From Bacteroidota bacterium (GTDB lineage Bacteria; Bacteroidota; Rhodothermia; Rhodothermales; UBA10348), in the NCBI GenBank assembly GCA_029262835.1, contig JAJCYQ010000005.1, positions 1 to 43,964 on the forward strand: DNA of 43,964 nucleotides. The letters run 5' to 3'. The translations under genes were made by a program, and so were the position numbers. Below, in pieces: positions 1 through 8,808 of this stretch. Under the pieces are notes generated by a model, which saw only the letters and a list, made by a program, of their open reading frames with translations, was not told the origin of the DNA and did not search any database. Within the stretch, counting starts at the first letter, position 1. Each line of letters opens with the position of its first letter.

Positions 1-1058
1 CGGCCGCCGCCGACCTTTTGGACGGGTGGTGCCGGGCGCGGGGTTTGTTTGGGGTCGGATTGGGGGACACCGTCGTGGCGCCCCACGCCACGCCCGGGCA
101 GGACACGGAACACCCCGACACGGGCGCGCCGAGGCCGCACCGTACGCTGCTGCTGAATTCCCACCTCGATGTGGTACCGCCGTCCACCGACCATCCCTTC
201 CCGCCATTCAATCCGGTTGTGCACGAGGGCGCCGTCTGGGGCCGGGGCACGGTCGATGCCAAGGGGTGTGTGGCCGCGATGGCTGCAGCGCTCGTCGCGT
301 GGTCGCGCCGGAAGGATCGCCCGCCGGGACGCGTCCTGGCCGCGTTTACGACGTGCGAAGAGCTGGGCGGCGCCGAGAACGGACTGGAAGACATCCTTCC
401 GAAGCTTGGCCCGCTGGATGCTGCGCTCGTTGGTGAGCCCACCCACATGCAGCCGTGCACGGCCCAGAAAGGCCTTCTTATCCTGAAACTGGTGGCGCGC
501 GGCCGGTCGGCCCATGCGGCGCGCGCTTCCGAAGGTGAAAATGCCATCACCAAGGCCGCTGAAGCCATTCGACGCCTCGAGTCGCTACAGTTCACGCCCC
601 ATGACCCCCTGCTGGGCGCGGTAAGCTGCGTGCCAACGGTCATTGAGGGTGGCGCGGCCCGCAACGTAGTGCCGGACGAGAGCACCGTCTGGCTCGACAT
701 CCGCTCCACGCCCACGTGGCCGCATGACAGAATTCGTACGCATGTGGCCGCCCACATGGAGGGGCTCGTTGACGTCGAGGTCCATAGCGAGCGGCTGCAT
801 CCAGTCGGCACCGCCGAGACTGAAGACATCGTGCAGGCCTGCATCCACGGCGCGGGCCGTGGCGGGCAGCAGCCCTTTGGATCACCCACCGTGTCGGACT
901 GGGTGCACCTGCGCGCACTGCCCGCGGTCAAGATTGGCCCCGGCGACAGCCGCCTCTCCCATACGCCGCGCGAACACCTGCCCATCGCCGAACTCGAAGC
1001 GGCCGTTCGCATGTACGTTGGAATCATCGAAGCCTATCACAGACGTCCGAATCCATGA
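1..1058 (+). CDS. argE: M20-family deacetylase, probable acetylornithine deacetylase (5' partial)
   Basis: Zinc-dependent M20 amidohydrolase that probably removes the acetyl group from N-acetylornithine in arginine synthesis. The reading frame is already open at base 3, so the true start lies upstream of the window. The family signature is visible in order: NSHLDVVPP (first zinc His), GRGTVDAKG (bridging Asp), TCEELGG (catalytic Glu pair), VGEPT (zinc ligand) and the C-terminal HTPREH. The middle part, roughly residues 150-255 of the visible protein, matches the small dimerisation domain. It overlaps the next gene, argH, by four bases (ATGA), which supports the arginine assignment over the related dapE or a dipeptidase. 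The family is certain; the substrate is inferred from the neighbour. Confidence 0.85.
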   Translation, partial: AAADLLDGWCRARGLFGVGLGDTVVAPHATPGQDTEHPDTGAPRPHRTLLLNSHLDVVPPSTDHPFPPFNPVVHEGAVWGRGTVDAKGCVAAMAAALVAWSRRKDRPPGRVLAAFTTCEELGGAENGLEDILPKLGPLDAALVGEPTHMQPCTAQKGLLILKLVARGRSAHAARASEGENAITKAAEAIRRLESLQFTPHDPLLGAVSCVPTVIEGGAARNVVPDESTVWLDIRSTPTWPHDRIRTHVAAHMEGLVDVEVHSERLHPVGTAETEDIVQACIHGAGRGGQQPFGSPTVSDWVHLRALPAVKIGPGDSRLSHTPREHLPIAELEAAVRMYVGIIEAYHRRPNP

Positions 1059-2356
1059 GTAAAAAACCCATCTGGTTCAAGGAAGGTGCCGCCGCCGACT
1101 GGGTCACCCGCTTCACGGTAGGCGATGATCCCTACTGGGACACCCTGCTGCTGTCCTACGACCTGCGCGCCTCGCGTGCCCACGCCCGCGGCCTGGCGAC
1201 GGCGGGCGTACTCTCGGAAGACGATTTCCGCACGCTGTCCGGTGCCATCGCCGAACTTGAGGAGCGCGATGACCTCGTCGTGGAGGCTGACGATGAAGAT
1301 TGCCATTCTCTCATTGAACGCCTGCTTACGGAGCTCGTAGGCGACGTAGGCCGGCGCATCCACACGGGAAGAAGCCGAAATGACCAGGTGCTGGCCGCAC
1401 TCCGTCTCTGGATGATGGATGCACTCGACGCGCTTACGCGTGGGCTCGGGGGCGTAGCGAACGAGTTGCTTGCCATGGCCGACGCCGGGCACGATCAGTT
1501 TCTTCCAGGTTACACCCACATGCAGCGGGCCATGCCTTCGACCGTTGCCGTCTGGGCGCACGGGTATGCTGAGAACCTGCTCTCCGACATGCGGGCCCTG
1601 ATCCACGCCCGCCAGCAGGTCAGCGCATCGCCCCTCGGCAGCGCCGCCGGATACGGCGTGCCGTACCTGGATATGGCCCGCCAGCAGGTGGCCGATGAAC
1701 TCGGTTTTGACCGCGTACAGACGAGCGTGGCGGCGGTGCAGCTCTCGCGCGGCAAGCTGGAACTGCACGCTGTGCACGCCCTGGTCCAGGCTGCCATGAC
1801 GCTCAACCGCGTCGCATCTGACCTCGTGCTCTACGCCAGCGCCGAGTACGGTTTCGTGACGCTCCCGCGAGAGTACACGACAGGCAGTAGTATCATGCCC
1901 CAGAAACGGAATCCGGACGTCCTCGAACTGGCACGGGCAGCGCTGCACCGCATTACGGCCGAAATGCAGGTGCTCATATCCGTGCCGTCGAACCTGTCAT
2001 CGGGCTACCACCGCGACCTGCAGCTGACCAAGGAAGCGGTTATGCGGGCGCTTTTGCGCGGCCAGGACCTGGTTTCCGCCATGCAGGCCGTCCTTCCCGG
2101 CGTGCAATTCAATACGGACCGCGTTGAGGCTGCGCGATCGGCCGATCTGTACGCCACGGCCCGCGCACTTGACCTCGTGCGGCAGGGCGTGCCCTTTCGG
2201 CAGGCGTATCAGCAGACAGCCGAGGATCCTGGGGCCTGGGAGGACTACCGCACCGCCGCGGCTTCGGACACGTACCAGTATGATGGTGCTCCGGGCCACA
2301 CCCGCTCCGCGGGCGCGGCCCTCCGCACCGAACTCGAGCACCTGAAAGCGTGTTGA
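1055..2356 (+). CDS. argH: Argininosuccinate lyase
   Basis: Cytosolic enzyme that splits argininosuccinate into arginine and fumarate, the last step of arginine synthesis. At 433 residues it is slightly shorter than the common length of about 460. Fumarase/aspartase-superfamily motifs are present: HTGRSRNDQV near residue 105, LPGYTHMQRAMPS near residue 150, and the signature loop TTGSSIMPQKRNPD near residue 280, whose serine pair holds the catalytic Ser. The ATG start overlaps the stop of the upstream deacetylase gene as ATGA, so the two are probably translationally coupled. No obvious terminator follows; the downstream gap holds repeats. Confidence 0.96.
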   Translation: MSKKPIWFKEGAAADWVTRFTVGDDPYWDTLLLSYDLRASRAHARGLATAGVLSEDDFRTLSGAIAELEERDDLVVEADDEDCHSLIERLLTELVGDVGRRIHTGRSRNDQVLAALRLWMMDALDALTRGLGGVANELLAMADAGHDQFLPGYTHMQRAMPSTVAVWAHGYAENLLSDMRALIHARQQVSASPLGSAAGYGVPYLDMARQQVADELGFDRVQTSVAAVQLSRGKLELHAVHALVQAAMTLNRVASDLVLYASAEYGFVTLPREYTTGSSIMPQKRNPDVLELARAALHRITAEMQVLISVPSNLSSGYHRDLQLTKEAVMRALLRGQDLVSAMQAVLPGVQFNTDRVEAARSADLYATARALDLVRQGVPFRQAYQQTAEDPGAWEDYRTAAASDTYQYDGAPGHTRSAGAALRTELEHLKAC

Positions 2357-2403
2357 AAGGCCCGTCGCGCACCCTTCTGCGGCGGTGCAATCCGGGTCCA
2401 TGC

Positions 2404-2697
2404 AAGATGAGCTTTTAAAACCTGGGCAGGTGACATGCGCAGCGCGGCGCGGCCAGTCAGCTGGTGACATGCGCGGCCCTGCCCGCCCAGGAAGCAAGCT
2501 GAGGTTTCAAAAAATGGGCAGGTGACATATGCGGTGCAGACCTGCCCGCCCAGGAAGCAAGCTGAGGTTTCAAAGTCTGAAGGATGAGCTTGCGTCTTGG
2601 GCTCGTGTGGCCCAGTATGGATCAACGAAATATGTTGGTGTTTTGAATTCGACAGGCTCAGCTTTCAACGGCCTGCCAGCCTGAAAGCCAGCCAGCC
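2404..2697. repeat. Cluster of short repeats in the 428-base gap after argH
   Basis: The gap 2357-2784 has no credible gene. A 34-base unit beginning CCTGCCCGCCCAGGAAGCAA occurs twice, identical, at 2478-2511 and 2541-2574 (63-base period). GGTGACATGCGC occurs at 2429-2440 and 2463-2474, with a variant at 2521-2534. Bases 2552-2602 match 36307-36357 in inverted orientation with about 4 mismatches in 51. Bases 2651-2693 resemble, inverted, part of 7684-7734. The gap therefore contains several members of a dispersed family. No inverted ends or transposase typical of an insertion sequence were seen. Confidence 0.85.
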
Positions 2698-2784
2698 AGC
2701 GCGCCCGCACGCCCGCCGCGCCCCAAACCATGACGTTCCTCGGATCGGGCCGATCTCAGCGCCCGCTGGTTCTTCAACGGGGTT

Positions 2785-5181
2785 CTACATCCGGAACAGA
2801 TACTGGAGCTTGAAGAAGACCTGTCGGCGGGTCTGGCCAAAGACAGTCCGCTGCAGGGCGTCCGATTCGGCCGATGGGCTGGCCGGGTCCACCACCGTTC
2901 GGTCCTGCAGTTCGTGCGATGACCCCACGTGGAAGACCGTGAAGGGACTGATCCGGTACGTTACGAGTGGGTCTATCTGCAGCGACTCCGAGAAATCATT
3001 GTACTGGACAATTACGCGAGCCAGCAGTTTCCGGGTGAACTGGTAGTTGGTCCGCGTTCGGAGAATGTACCCGGAAAAGAAATTTTCTTCGGTATCAACA
3101 CTCTTCAGCCGTGAAAAATTCAGACTGGGAGAAAAAATCAGTCGATTGTTCGGCCGCAGTACAGCATTGAGTCCGCCATTCAGTTGCCTCCCAAGCTCTG
3201 GCGAGGCCGAGCGGAAAATTGCTTCGCCTACCGAGATATTGGCGCCGAGCTGAACCTGCTTGGTGAGCACGGTATTCACATTGGCACTCCCCTTGAGCAT
3301 GTTGTCAAACTGAACATCTGCGAAGCGCTCACTCGACGAATTGATATCCAGATTCAGGAAGGTCTGCCGGATGAGCTGCGCCCGCAGTCCGCCCACAATC
3401 CAGTTGTCCTTGCGCACGCCTTCCCAGTTCCAGACGCGCCCGAGGGCCATCCACGGCGAAATCCGGTCCACGAACCGGTTGTCTTCGGTCCAGAAACTGT
3501 AGTCCTGGAACGCCGTCACGCGGCGGTTGTCATTCTGCGTCACGAACCCGTTTTCCGTACGGAACGTCGGGCTGGAGTGCCAATAATCCACATCGAAGGA
3601 CCAGTTTCGGGCATTCCGCTCCAGGCTTGAATACAGCGCGTTACCCCAGAACGACTCTCCGTCCAGCGCGAGCGAATGGTCGCCCCGGTCGAAGGTGCCG
3701 CCGAGCCCGGCCGCGTCGCTGGCACGTGTGGCATCCTCGCCATCGGCCTCCTGCGTCCGGTGTCCGAGCGCCTGCCATTCGAACTGGTATTTCGTGCGAA
3801 ACCGCACAACGCCGTCGACGCCGAACGTCGTCCCGGATCCCCCCATGTCGTACCGGCGGTCAGAGACGACGCCCGCTATGAAGGAATTGTTCTCAAACGA
3901 GCGCCGTGCACGCGCTACAGTCGACCAGCTTTCACCGGCCGATACCAGGCGGCTGCTCTCTTCGAGCGGAATGAGAATGGGTGAGTTTTCGTCGCGGGCC
4001 GCAATGTACCCGAGCGTCCAGTTACCGCTGCGCCCCGACAGTTTACTGGCTGCAATCGGATCGTTGATGGAGCGCGTGTGGACCACGTTGAAATTCGTGT
4101 TGTACAGGTCCGACCCCTCCTGGAAGAACTCTCGCCGCTCCGGAAAGAAGAGCGCAAACGGCGTGTTTACGTCTATCTGGGCCGCATCGGATTCAATTTG
4201 GCTGAAATCGGGATTGACGGTAGCATCGACCGTGATTTCGGACGTGAGACCGTACTTGAGGTTGAGAGATGGGATGGTTGTCGCCCGGCTGTTGTCGAAC
4301 TGGCCCTCCGCGGCGTCCCACGCGGCGCTCTGGCTGCCCGTGAACGAGGGCAGAATTTCCACATTTCGACCGGGAGAGACGCCCTCGATCCCGGAAATAT
4401 GACCGAACTGACACGGCGTGCACGGATTGTCCCGGTCGAGTGCTGCCCAGGAGTACCGGTTGCGGGCTTCCCGTGGGTGCGTGATCCAGTGCGTAAACCG
4501 CCACTCCTGCACGTCCCGCTCTGGAAACCGGAGACTTCGGAAGGGAATGGCCATCTCGACGATGTATCCGTCATCGGTGATCGTACCGGCCGACGAATAG
4601 ATCATATCGAACGAGGCATCTTCGCGCTGCGGGCTCGAACGCGTATCGCCCTGTATTCCGTATGGGTTCGCCGCAATGAAATAGACCGTCTGTCCGTCGC
4701 CATTGGTGTCGAGCATGAACCCGGCATAATCGTCCTGCCAGATGGCATCGCGCTCCGAATAGCGGGCTCGAATGAGCGCCGGATTGTCCCGGATTTCGTA
4801 GGCCACGTACAAATTCTCCGCGTCGTACGCCATCCAGGCCGTAATTCCGATCGGCGGTACGGCATGTTCGTCGGGAAACGTCTCGGAGAAGCGGGTCGTA
4901 CGCTCGGCGCGCTGCCACACGGAATCTGACAGGTCGCCGTCAAGGACCGGCCCATCGCTCACACGAGGAATCCGGGCTTCAGGCTCGAAGAGCGGGACGA
5001 ATTCGGAACCGGCCGTTTCGTGCTCGGTCTGGACGAGATCTTTGTCGGGCGAAGACAGCTGGGCCTGGGCGGACGCAGGCTCGAGAAGAAAGACGGCAAG
5101 CAGAAGCGTTATGTATCCGAGATGGGCGGCAGAAACGGAACGCAGCGTGGCCCACGCAGCCGGCCAGATGAAGAAGCGCAT
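2785..5181 (-). CDS. DUF5916 outer-membrane protein with CBM9-like domain
   Basis: Probable exported outer-membrane protein of the DUF5916 family, 798 residues. An N-terminal hydrophobic stretch ending near SAQAQ looks like a signal peptide. Residues about 65-270 form a carbohydrate-binding-module-9-like domain (VLDGDLSDSVWQ, then YVAYEIRDNP and FMLDTNGDGQTVYF). From about residue 290 the family's barrel begins, with VNPDFSQIESD and FFPERREFFQEG, two very typical strings. The protein ends LQYLFRM, an aromatic C-terminus as expected of a beta-barrel. The substrate is unknown; relatives are often near peptidases or glycan genes, but nothing here fixes the role. It is transcribed divergently from the gene set at 5413. 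Confidence 0.88.
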   Translation of the reverse strand: MRFFIWPAAWATLRSVSAAHLGYITLLLAVFLLEPASAQAQLSSPDKDLVQTEHETAGSEFVPLFEPEARIPRVSDGPVLDGDLSDSVWQRAERTTRFSETFPDEHAVPPIGITAWMAYDAENLYVAYEIRDNPALIRARYSERDAIWQDDYAGFMLDTNGDGQTVYFIAANPYGIQGDTRSSPQREDASFDMIYSSAGTITDDGYIVEMAIPFRSLRFPERDVQEWRFTHWITHPREARNRYSWAALDRDNPCTPCQFGHISGIEGVSPGRNVEILPSFTGSQSAAWDAAEGQFDNSRATTIPSLNLKYGLTSEITVDATVNPDFSQIESDAAQIDVNTPFALFFPERREFFQEGSDLYNTNFNVVHTRSINDPIAASKLSGRSGNWTLGYIAARDENSPILIPLEESSRLVSAGESWSTVARARRSFENNSFIAGVVSDRRYDMGGSGTTFGVDGVVRFRTKYQFEWQALGHRTQEADGEDATRASDAAGLGGTFDRGDHSLALDGESFWGNALYSSLERNARNWSFDVDYWHSSPTFRTENGFVTQNDNRRVTAFQDYSFWTEDNRFVDRISPWMALGRVWNWEGVRKDNWIVGGLRAQLIRQTFLNLDINSSSERFADVQFDNMLKGSANVNTVLTKQVQLGANISVGEAIFRSASPELGRQLNGGLNAVLRPNNRLIFSPSLNFSRLKSVDTEENFFSGYILRTRTNYQFTRKLLARVIVQYNDFSESLQIDPLVTYRISPFTVFHVGSSHELQDRTVVDPASPSAESDALQRTVFGQTRRQVFFKLQYLFRM

Positions 5182-5412
5182 GTTATTTTCAGGGTGGAGG
5201 TCATTGGAAATCCGTGGCGTGGTGGGGCTTTCGCGTGTCTCCCTACGGTGTTTCTCCGAATGGGGTTACAGGTACTTGGAGTGTGACGAGTGGAAAAAGT
5301 TGGCACGCCGCCGAAAAAAATTCACCAGACTTGCAAATATGGCCGCCAGACTCCTTCTTAGGACGGTAGAAGGACTGAACACCTCAAATCACCCCATCCG
5401 TGGCCTGTAGAC

Positions 5413-5505
5413 ATGAACAAAAAGCTCAAAAAACAGCTCGTGACCGCTGCCCTCATCCTGGTTGGCATCTTTGTCGTCTTCGCCGTCGTAAGTCGGATTG
5501 CCTGA
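5413..5505 (+). CDS. 30-residue single-span membrane peptide (hypothetical)
   Basis: ATG-initiated small frame encoding a lysine-rich N-terminus (MNKKLKKQL) followed by one hydrophobic segment (about residues 10-28, VTAALILVGIFVVFAVV) and a stop. This is the shape of a small inner-membrane protein with a cytoplasmic positive end. It lies 59 bases before the transaldolase gene on the same strand. No strong ribosome-binding site is visible. No family is recognised. The topology signal is clear for so short a frame, but expression is unproven. Confidence 0.5.
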   Translation: MNKKLKKQLVTAALILVGIFVVFAVVSRIA

Positions 5506-5564
5506 TGAGCGTGCGCCCGTTACCTTTCTGCAGATTGCATCTGCCACGATATTTTCGGTAACGA

Positions 5565-6221
5565 ATGAAATTTTTTATAGATACGGCGGATCTTGACGAG
5601 ATCCGCGAAGCCAACGACATGGGCGTTCTGGACGGTGTCACCACCAATCCGTCCCTGATGAAGAAGACGGGGGGCGTCGACTTTCACGCGCACATCCGCA
5701 AGATCTGTGAAATTGTCGATGGGGACGTGTCGGCCGAGGTCACCGCGACCGACTATGACGGCATGATGACGCAGGCGCACGACCTGGCGGCCATCCATGA
5801 CAATGTCGTGGTCAAAATTCCGCTCATCCGGGAGGGCATCAAAGCCATCAAATCGCTGTCTGGTGAGGGCATAAAAACAAACTGCACGCTCTGTTTTTCC
5901 GCGTCGCAGGCCCTTATTGCCGCCAAAGCGGGGGCTACGTACATCTCACCGTTCATTGGCCGCCTCGATGACATCTCGGCCAATGGCATGGAACTGATCG
6001 GTCAGATTGTCCAGATCTACTCCAATTATGGATACGAAACAGAGGTGCTCGCCGCATCCATCAGGCACCCTTTGCACGTCGTGGAGTCGGCCATGATGGG
6101 CGCTGATGTAGCGACCATCCCGTTCAATGTCATCACGCAGCTCCTCAAGCATCCACTCACGGACAGCGGACTGGAGCGGTTCATGGCCGATTGGGAAGCG
6201 TTCGAAAGCGCATCCCGATAG
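5565..6221 (+). CDS. fsa: Fructose-6-phosphate aldolase / small transaldolase
   Basis: Class I aldolase of the small transaldolase family (218 residues, normal length). The N-terminus [13 protein letters not shown] and the TTNPSL motif at residues 26-31 are diagnostic, and Lys84 in VVVKIP is the expected Schiff-base lysine. It either transfers dihydroxyacetone units in the pentose phosphate pathway or makes/cleaves fructose 6-phosphate; sequence alone does not separate these, and many bacteria use this type as their transaldolase. The beta-CASP nuclease gene follows after only 12 bases, so the two are probably co-transcribed. Confidence 0.93.
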   Translation: MKFFIDTADLDEIREANDMGVLDGVTTNPSLMKKTGGVDFHAHIRKICEIVDGDVSAEVTATDYDGMMTQAHDLAAIHDNVVVKIPLIREGIKAIKSLSGEGIKTNCTLCFSASQALIAAKAGATYISPFIGRLDDISANGMELIGQIVQIYSNYGYETEVLAASIRHPLHVVESAMMGADVATIPFNVITQLLKHPLTDSGLERFMADWEAFESASR

Positions 6222-6233
6222 ACGGCGGTTCCT

Positions 6234-7640
6234 ATGTTGTATGTACCTCTTGGTGGTGCGGTCGAGGAAATCGGGGCCAGTTGCCATTTCCTGTTCGTAG
6301 ATGGCACCGGCATTCTGCTCGATACGGGGTCGGACCCGGAGAAGGAGGGCCGCGCCAGCGTACCGGACTTCCAGCGCATCCATGACCGCCCCGACTGGCA
6401 CGTGGACCACATTGTGCTCTCGCACGCCCACCATGACCATATAGGGTCGCTGCCTGTTGCGGTGCGCGAGTTTCCGCACGCCCACGTGCACATGACAGCT
6501 CCTACCCGGAAGCTCCTGGACATTCTGCTCCCGGCCTCGGCGCGCCTGCAGCGCCGCCGCCAGATGGAAGGCGTGACGACGGAAGACCCGCTCTATACGG
6601 AGGATGACCTCGAAACGGGCTCCTACCTCTATCTGGTGCACGACTACGAGACCGACTTCGACCTGACGGGGCTCCGGGGCGGCTTTCCCGTGACGGGTCG
6701 CTTCTACGACGCCGGGCATATCCTGGGCTCGGCGGGCGTGCTCATCACGGCCGAAGACGATGGCCGGTCGCGCCGCATATTCTATACGGGCGATACGGGG
6801 CTCCAGTCGCAGACCATCATCCCGGGCGCCGTCTATCCGGAGGAGCCGGTAGATGTGTTGCTGTTGGAATCGACGCTGGGGGCCGATACGGAAGCGGAGA
6901 AATACCCCAGGCGCGGCGAAGAAAAGCGACTTGGCGCATCGGTAGCCCGCGTGTTGGCCAAAGGCGGTGTGGTGCTCATACCGGCCTTCTCGCTCGGCCG
7001 CAGCCAGGAAATGATTGCGCTCATGGATCAGTACAAGCGCCGGAAACTGATCCCGAACGACACGCCGATCTATACGGCGGGCATGATGCGGGCCATCTCC
7101 GATGCCTACGACAAGACGCGGTTTATTTCCCCGCGCCTGAATGAGGAATTTGAGGTGTATGGGGTTCCGCAGCGCCGCCTGCCACGGGGCAATTCGGGAC
7201 TCAACGAAGCGCTCCGAGAGCCGGGCATTTTCATTGTAGGCAGTGGTATGATGTTCGAGAACACGATCTCCAACCGGATTGCGCAGCGCATTGCATCGCA
7301 CGAGAAAAACGGCATTTTCCTGGTCGGGTTTGCCCGCGAGGAGTCACCAGCCGATCTGCTGCTGCGCGCCGCCGAAGAAGAGGGTCCCGGCGCGGAGGTG
7401 GTCATAAGCCGCACCCACGGCCCGCAACGCGTTCTGTGCGCGGTGGAACGTTTCCGGTTCAGCGGCCACAGCAACCGGCGTGACCTGCTCGAAATCGTAG
7501 ATGAACTGGAGCCTGAAACCATCGTGCTCCTGCACGGCGAGCAGGCGGCCCGTCAATGGATGCGGGACAACATCGGGTATTTCCACGCCGATATCGACGT
7601 CCGTATGCCCGAGAAGGGCGACGAAGTGTGGATTGACTGA
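6234..7640 (+). CDS. Metallo-beta-lactamase-fold beta-CASP RNA-processing exonuclease
   Basis: 468-residue protein of the MBL/beta-CASP/RMMBL type, related to ribonucleases and to CPSF-73. The zinc motif HAHHDHIG is near residue 65. Further elements are DAGHILGSAG (next His), the beta-CASP region with IPAFSLGRSQEM, and the C-terminal RMMBL block with RFSGHSNR and IVLLHGE. Expected role: metal-dependent RNA cleavage or processing in the cytoplasm. The start ATG lies 12 bases after the transaldolase stop. The 3' end faces the convergent repeat-protein gene at 7744. Confidence 0.9.
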   Translation: MLYVPLGGAVEEIGASCHFLFVDGTGILLDTGSDPEKEGRASVPDFQRIHDRPDWHVDHIVLSHAHHDHIGSLPVAVREFPHAHVHMTAPTRKLLDILLPASARLQRRRQMEGVTTEDPLYTEDDLETGSYLYLVHDYETDFDLTGLRGGFPVTGRFYDAGHILGSAGVLITAEDDGRSRRIFYTGDTGLQSQTIIPGAVYPEEPVDVLLLESTLGADTEAEKYPRRGEEKRLGASVARVLAKGGVVLIPAFSLGRSQEMIALMDQYKRRKLIPNDTPIYTAGMMRAISDAYDKTRFISPRLNEEFEVYGVPQRRLPRGNSGLNEALREPGIFIVGSGMMFENTISNRIAQRIASHEKNGIFLVGFAREESPADLLLRAAEEEGPGAEVVISRTHGPQRVLCAVERFRFSGHSNRRDLLEIVDELEPETIVLLHGEQAARQWMRDNIGYFHADIDVRMPEKGDEVWID

Positions 7641-7663
7641 ATCAGCGTGCGCCAGGATGCGGC

Positions 7664-7734
7664 GGCCGGCCGGCTTTGCGGCAGGCTGGCTTTTGGGCCG
7701 GCCAGTTTATCGGCCGTTGAAACCTGAGCCGGCG
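7664..7734. repeat. Intergenic hairpin and dispersed-repeat copy between convergent genes
   Basis: Between the beta-CASP gene and the convergent repeat-protein gene lie two GGCCGGCC palindromes (7664-7671 and 7696-7703) that can pair as an 8-base stem and might act as a two-way terminator. From 7684 the sequence, starting GGCTGGCTTTTGGGCC and containing GGCCGTTGAAACCTGAGCC, matches in inverted orientation the repeat at 2651-2693. It also shares the core TTGAAACCTGAGCC with 36336-36349. It is therefore assigned to the same dispersed family. Confidence 0.6.
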
Positions 7735-7743
7735 CCGTTACCT

Positions 7744-8748
7744 TCAGAAGTTTATCAGGGGCAGCACCTTGAAGCGTTTCTTGTTGGCCGCGTGGTTGAT
7801 CAGGCCAATCTGCACGCCGCGCAGATCACGGGCGTAGTTGTAGAGGCCAATCGTCAGGCCGCGCTGCTCGCCCCGCACAATGGACACGGCACTCGCCGCC
7901 AGTCCTTTCTGGAAACCTTCTTCAATCCGGAAGTATCCAGGAGCCACAATGAGTCCGTTTGCGCTTTCGGCGCCAATGGCGAAGCCCGCGACGTGCAGCC
8001 CGGTCATGGTGCCCCCGGACCCGGAGGCAAATCCACTCAGCGTGATGCCCTTGATGTCGCCCCCGGCTCCAGCTGCCAAACCGCTGAGCATGATGCCTGT
8101 GACGTCGCCGCCCGCTCCCGTGCCAATTCCAGAGACCAGGACGCCGAGGACATCTCCGCCTGCACCCGCGCCAATGCCTGCTATACCGAGCCCGTCGAAA
8201 TCGCCTCCCGAGCCAACGCCAACGCCTGCCAGGACGAGACCCGACACGTTGCCCCCGGCGCCTGCGCCAATTCCGGCAAGCACGAGACCGCTGAGTTCTC
8301 CGCCAGCGCCTGCGCCGATTCCGGCGGTTACCAGTCCGCGTACATCACCGCCCGCCCCAACGCCAAGACCGCCCGACATGACGCCGGTCAGATTTCGTCC
8401 AGCGCCTACTCCGAGACCACCGAACGCCACACCTGTTATATCCCTTTCAGCTCCTACTCCAAAAAAACCCCAGCCGTAGCCGTTGATGTACTCGGCGGAT
8501 GTCGCAGGCAGTCCGAGGGCGACGCCATTGACGGTGCCCCGCATGGGCTCATGGGCGGTCCAGATGGTGGCGTTCACACCGCGCACCATGCGCATGTTGC
8601 GGTCACGGAAGTTGAGCCGGAGCCCGGTTACCTCTTCGCTGTCACCAATGGACAGTCCGACGCCATCCACCATCAGGTCAAGGCTCTGTCGGGCCTCGGT
8701 AACGAGCGGGGAAAGGAGCAGAAGAAAGGCCAGGAGTAGCGTGCGCAT
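7744..8748 (-). CDS. Exported glycine-rich protein with ten 16-residue repeats
   Basis: 334 residues from the chosen ATG at 8748. A GTG 36 bases earlier would add a 12-residue tail before the signal peptide and is less likely. The N-terminus MRTLLLAFLLLLSPLVTEA is a signal peptide. Residues 90-249 are ten consecutive repeats of exactly 16 residues with consensus GxxxAGIGAGAGGDVx (example GLVLAGIGAGAGGNVS), followed by a decayed eleventh. The C-terminus contains GLTIGLYNYARDLRGVQIGL, a string reminiscent of the LA_2272-type surface-repeat family. A regular beta-solenoid or beta-roll is the natural model. It is probably periplasmic or surface-exposed; the function is unknown. It lies downstream of the alcohol dehydrogenase gene on the same strand. 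Confidence 0.82.
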   Translation of the reverse strand: MRTLLLAFLLLLSPLVTEARQSLDLMVDGVGLSIGDSEEVTGLRLNFRDRNMRMVRGVNATIWTAHEPMRGTVNGVALGLPATSAEYINGYGWGFFGVGAERDITGVAFGGLGVGAGRNLTGVMSGGLGVGAGGDVRGLVTAGIGAGAGGELSGLVLAGIGAGAGGNVSGLVLAGVGVGSGGDFDGLGIAGIGAGAGGDVLGVLVSGIGTGAGGDVTGIMLSGLAAGAGGDIKGITLSGFASGSGGTMTGLHVAGFAIGAESANGLIVAPGYFRIEEGFQKGLAASAVSIVRGEQRGLTIGLYNYARDLRGVQIGLINHAANKKRFKVLPLINF

Positions 8749-8808
8749 GGGTTCGATGACGTTGAATTCAATGATATCGTGCACTTGACGAATGAACGCG
8801 TCCGCAGG

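Noticed and set aside
2478-2574. Possible CRISPR-like repeat-spacer pattern
   Set aside because: Only two identical units with a 29-base interval, and the interval itself holds a family module; no further units or cas genes.
5946-7301. 451-codon minus-strand frame over transaldolase and the beta-CASP gene
   Set aside because: Antisense shadow caused by GC-rich codons; both plus-strand genes are unmistakable.
7501-8739. Long plus-strand open frame (412 codons) opposite the glycine-repeat gene
   Set aside because: It is the antisense image of a 48-base repeat lacking stops; its composition (Ala/Arg/Thr/Asp mix, no domain) is not protein-like, while the minus strand has a signal peptide and regular repeats.
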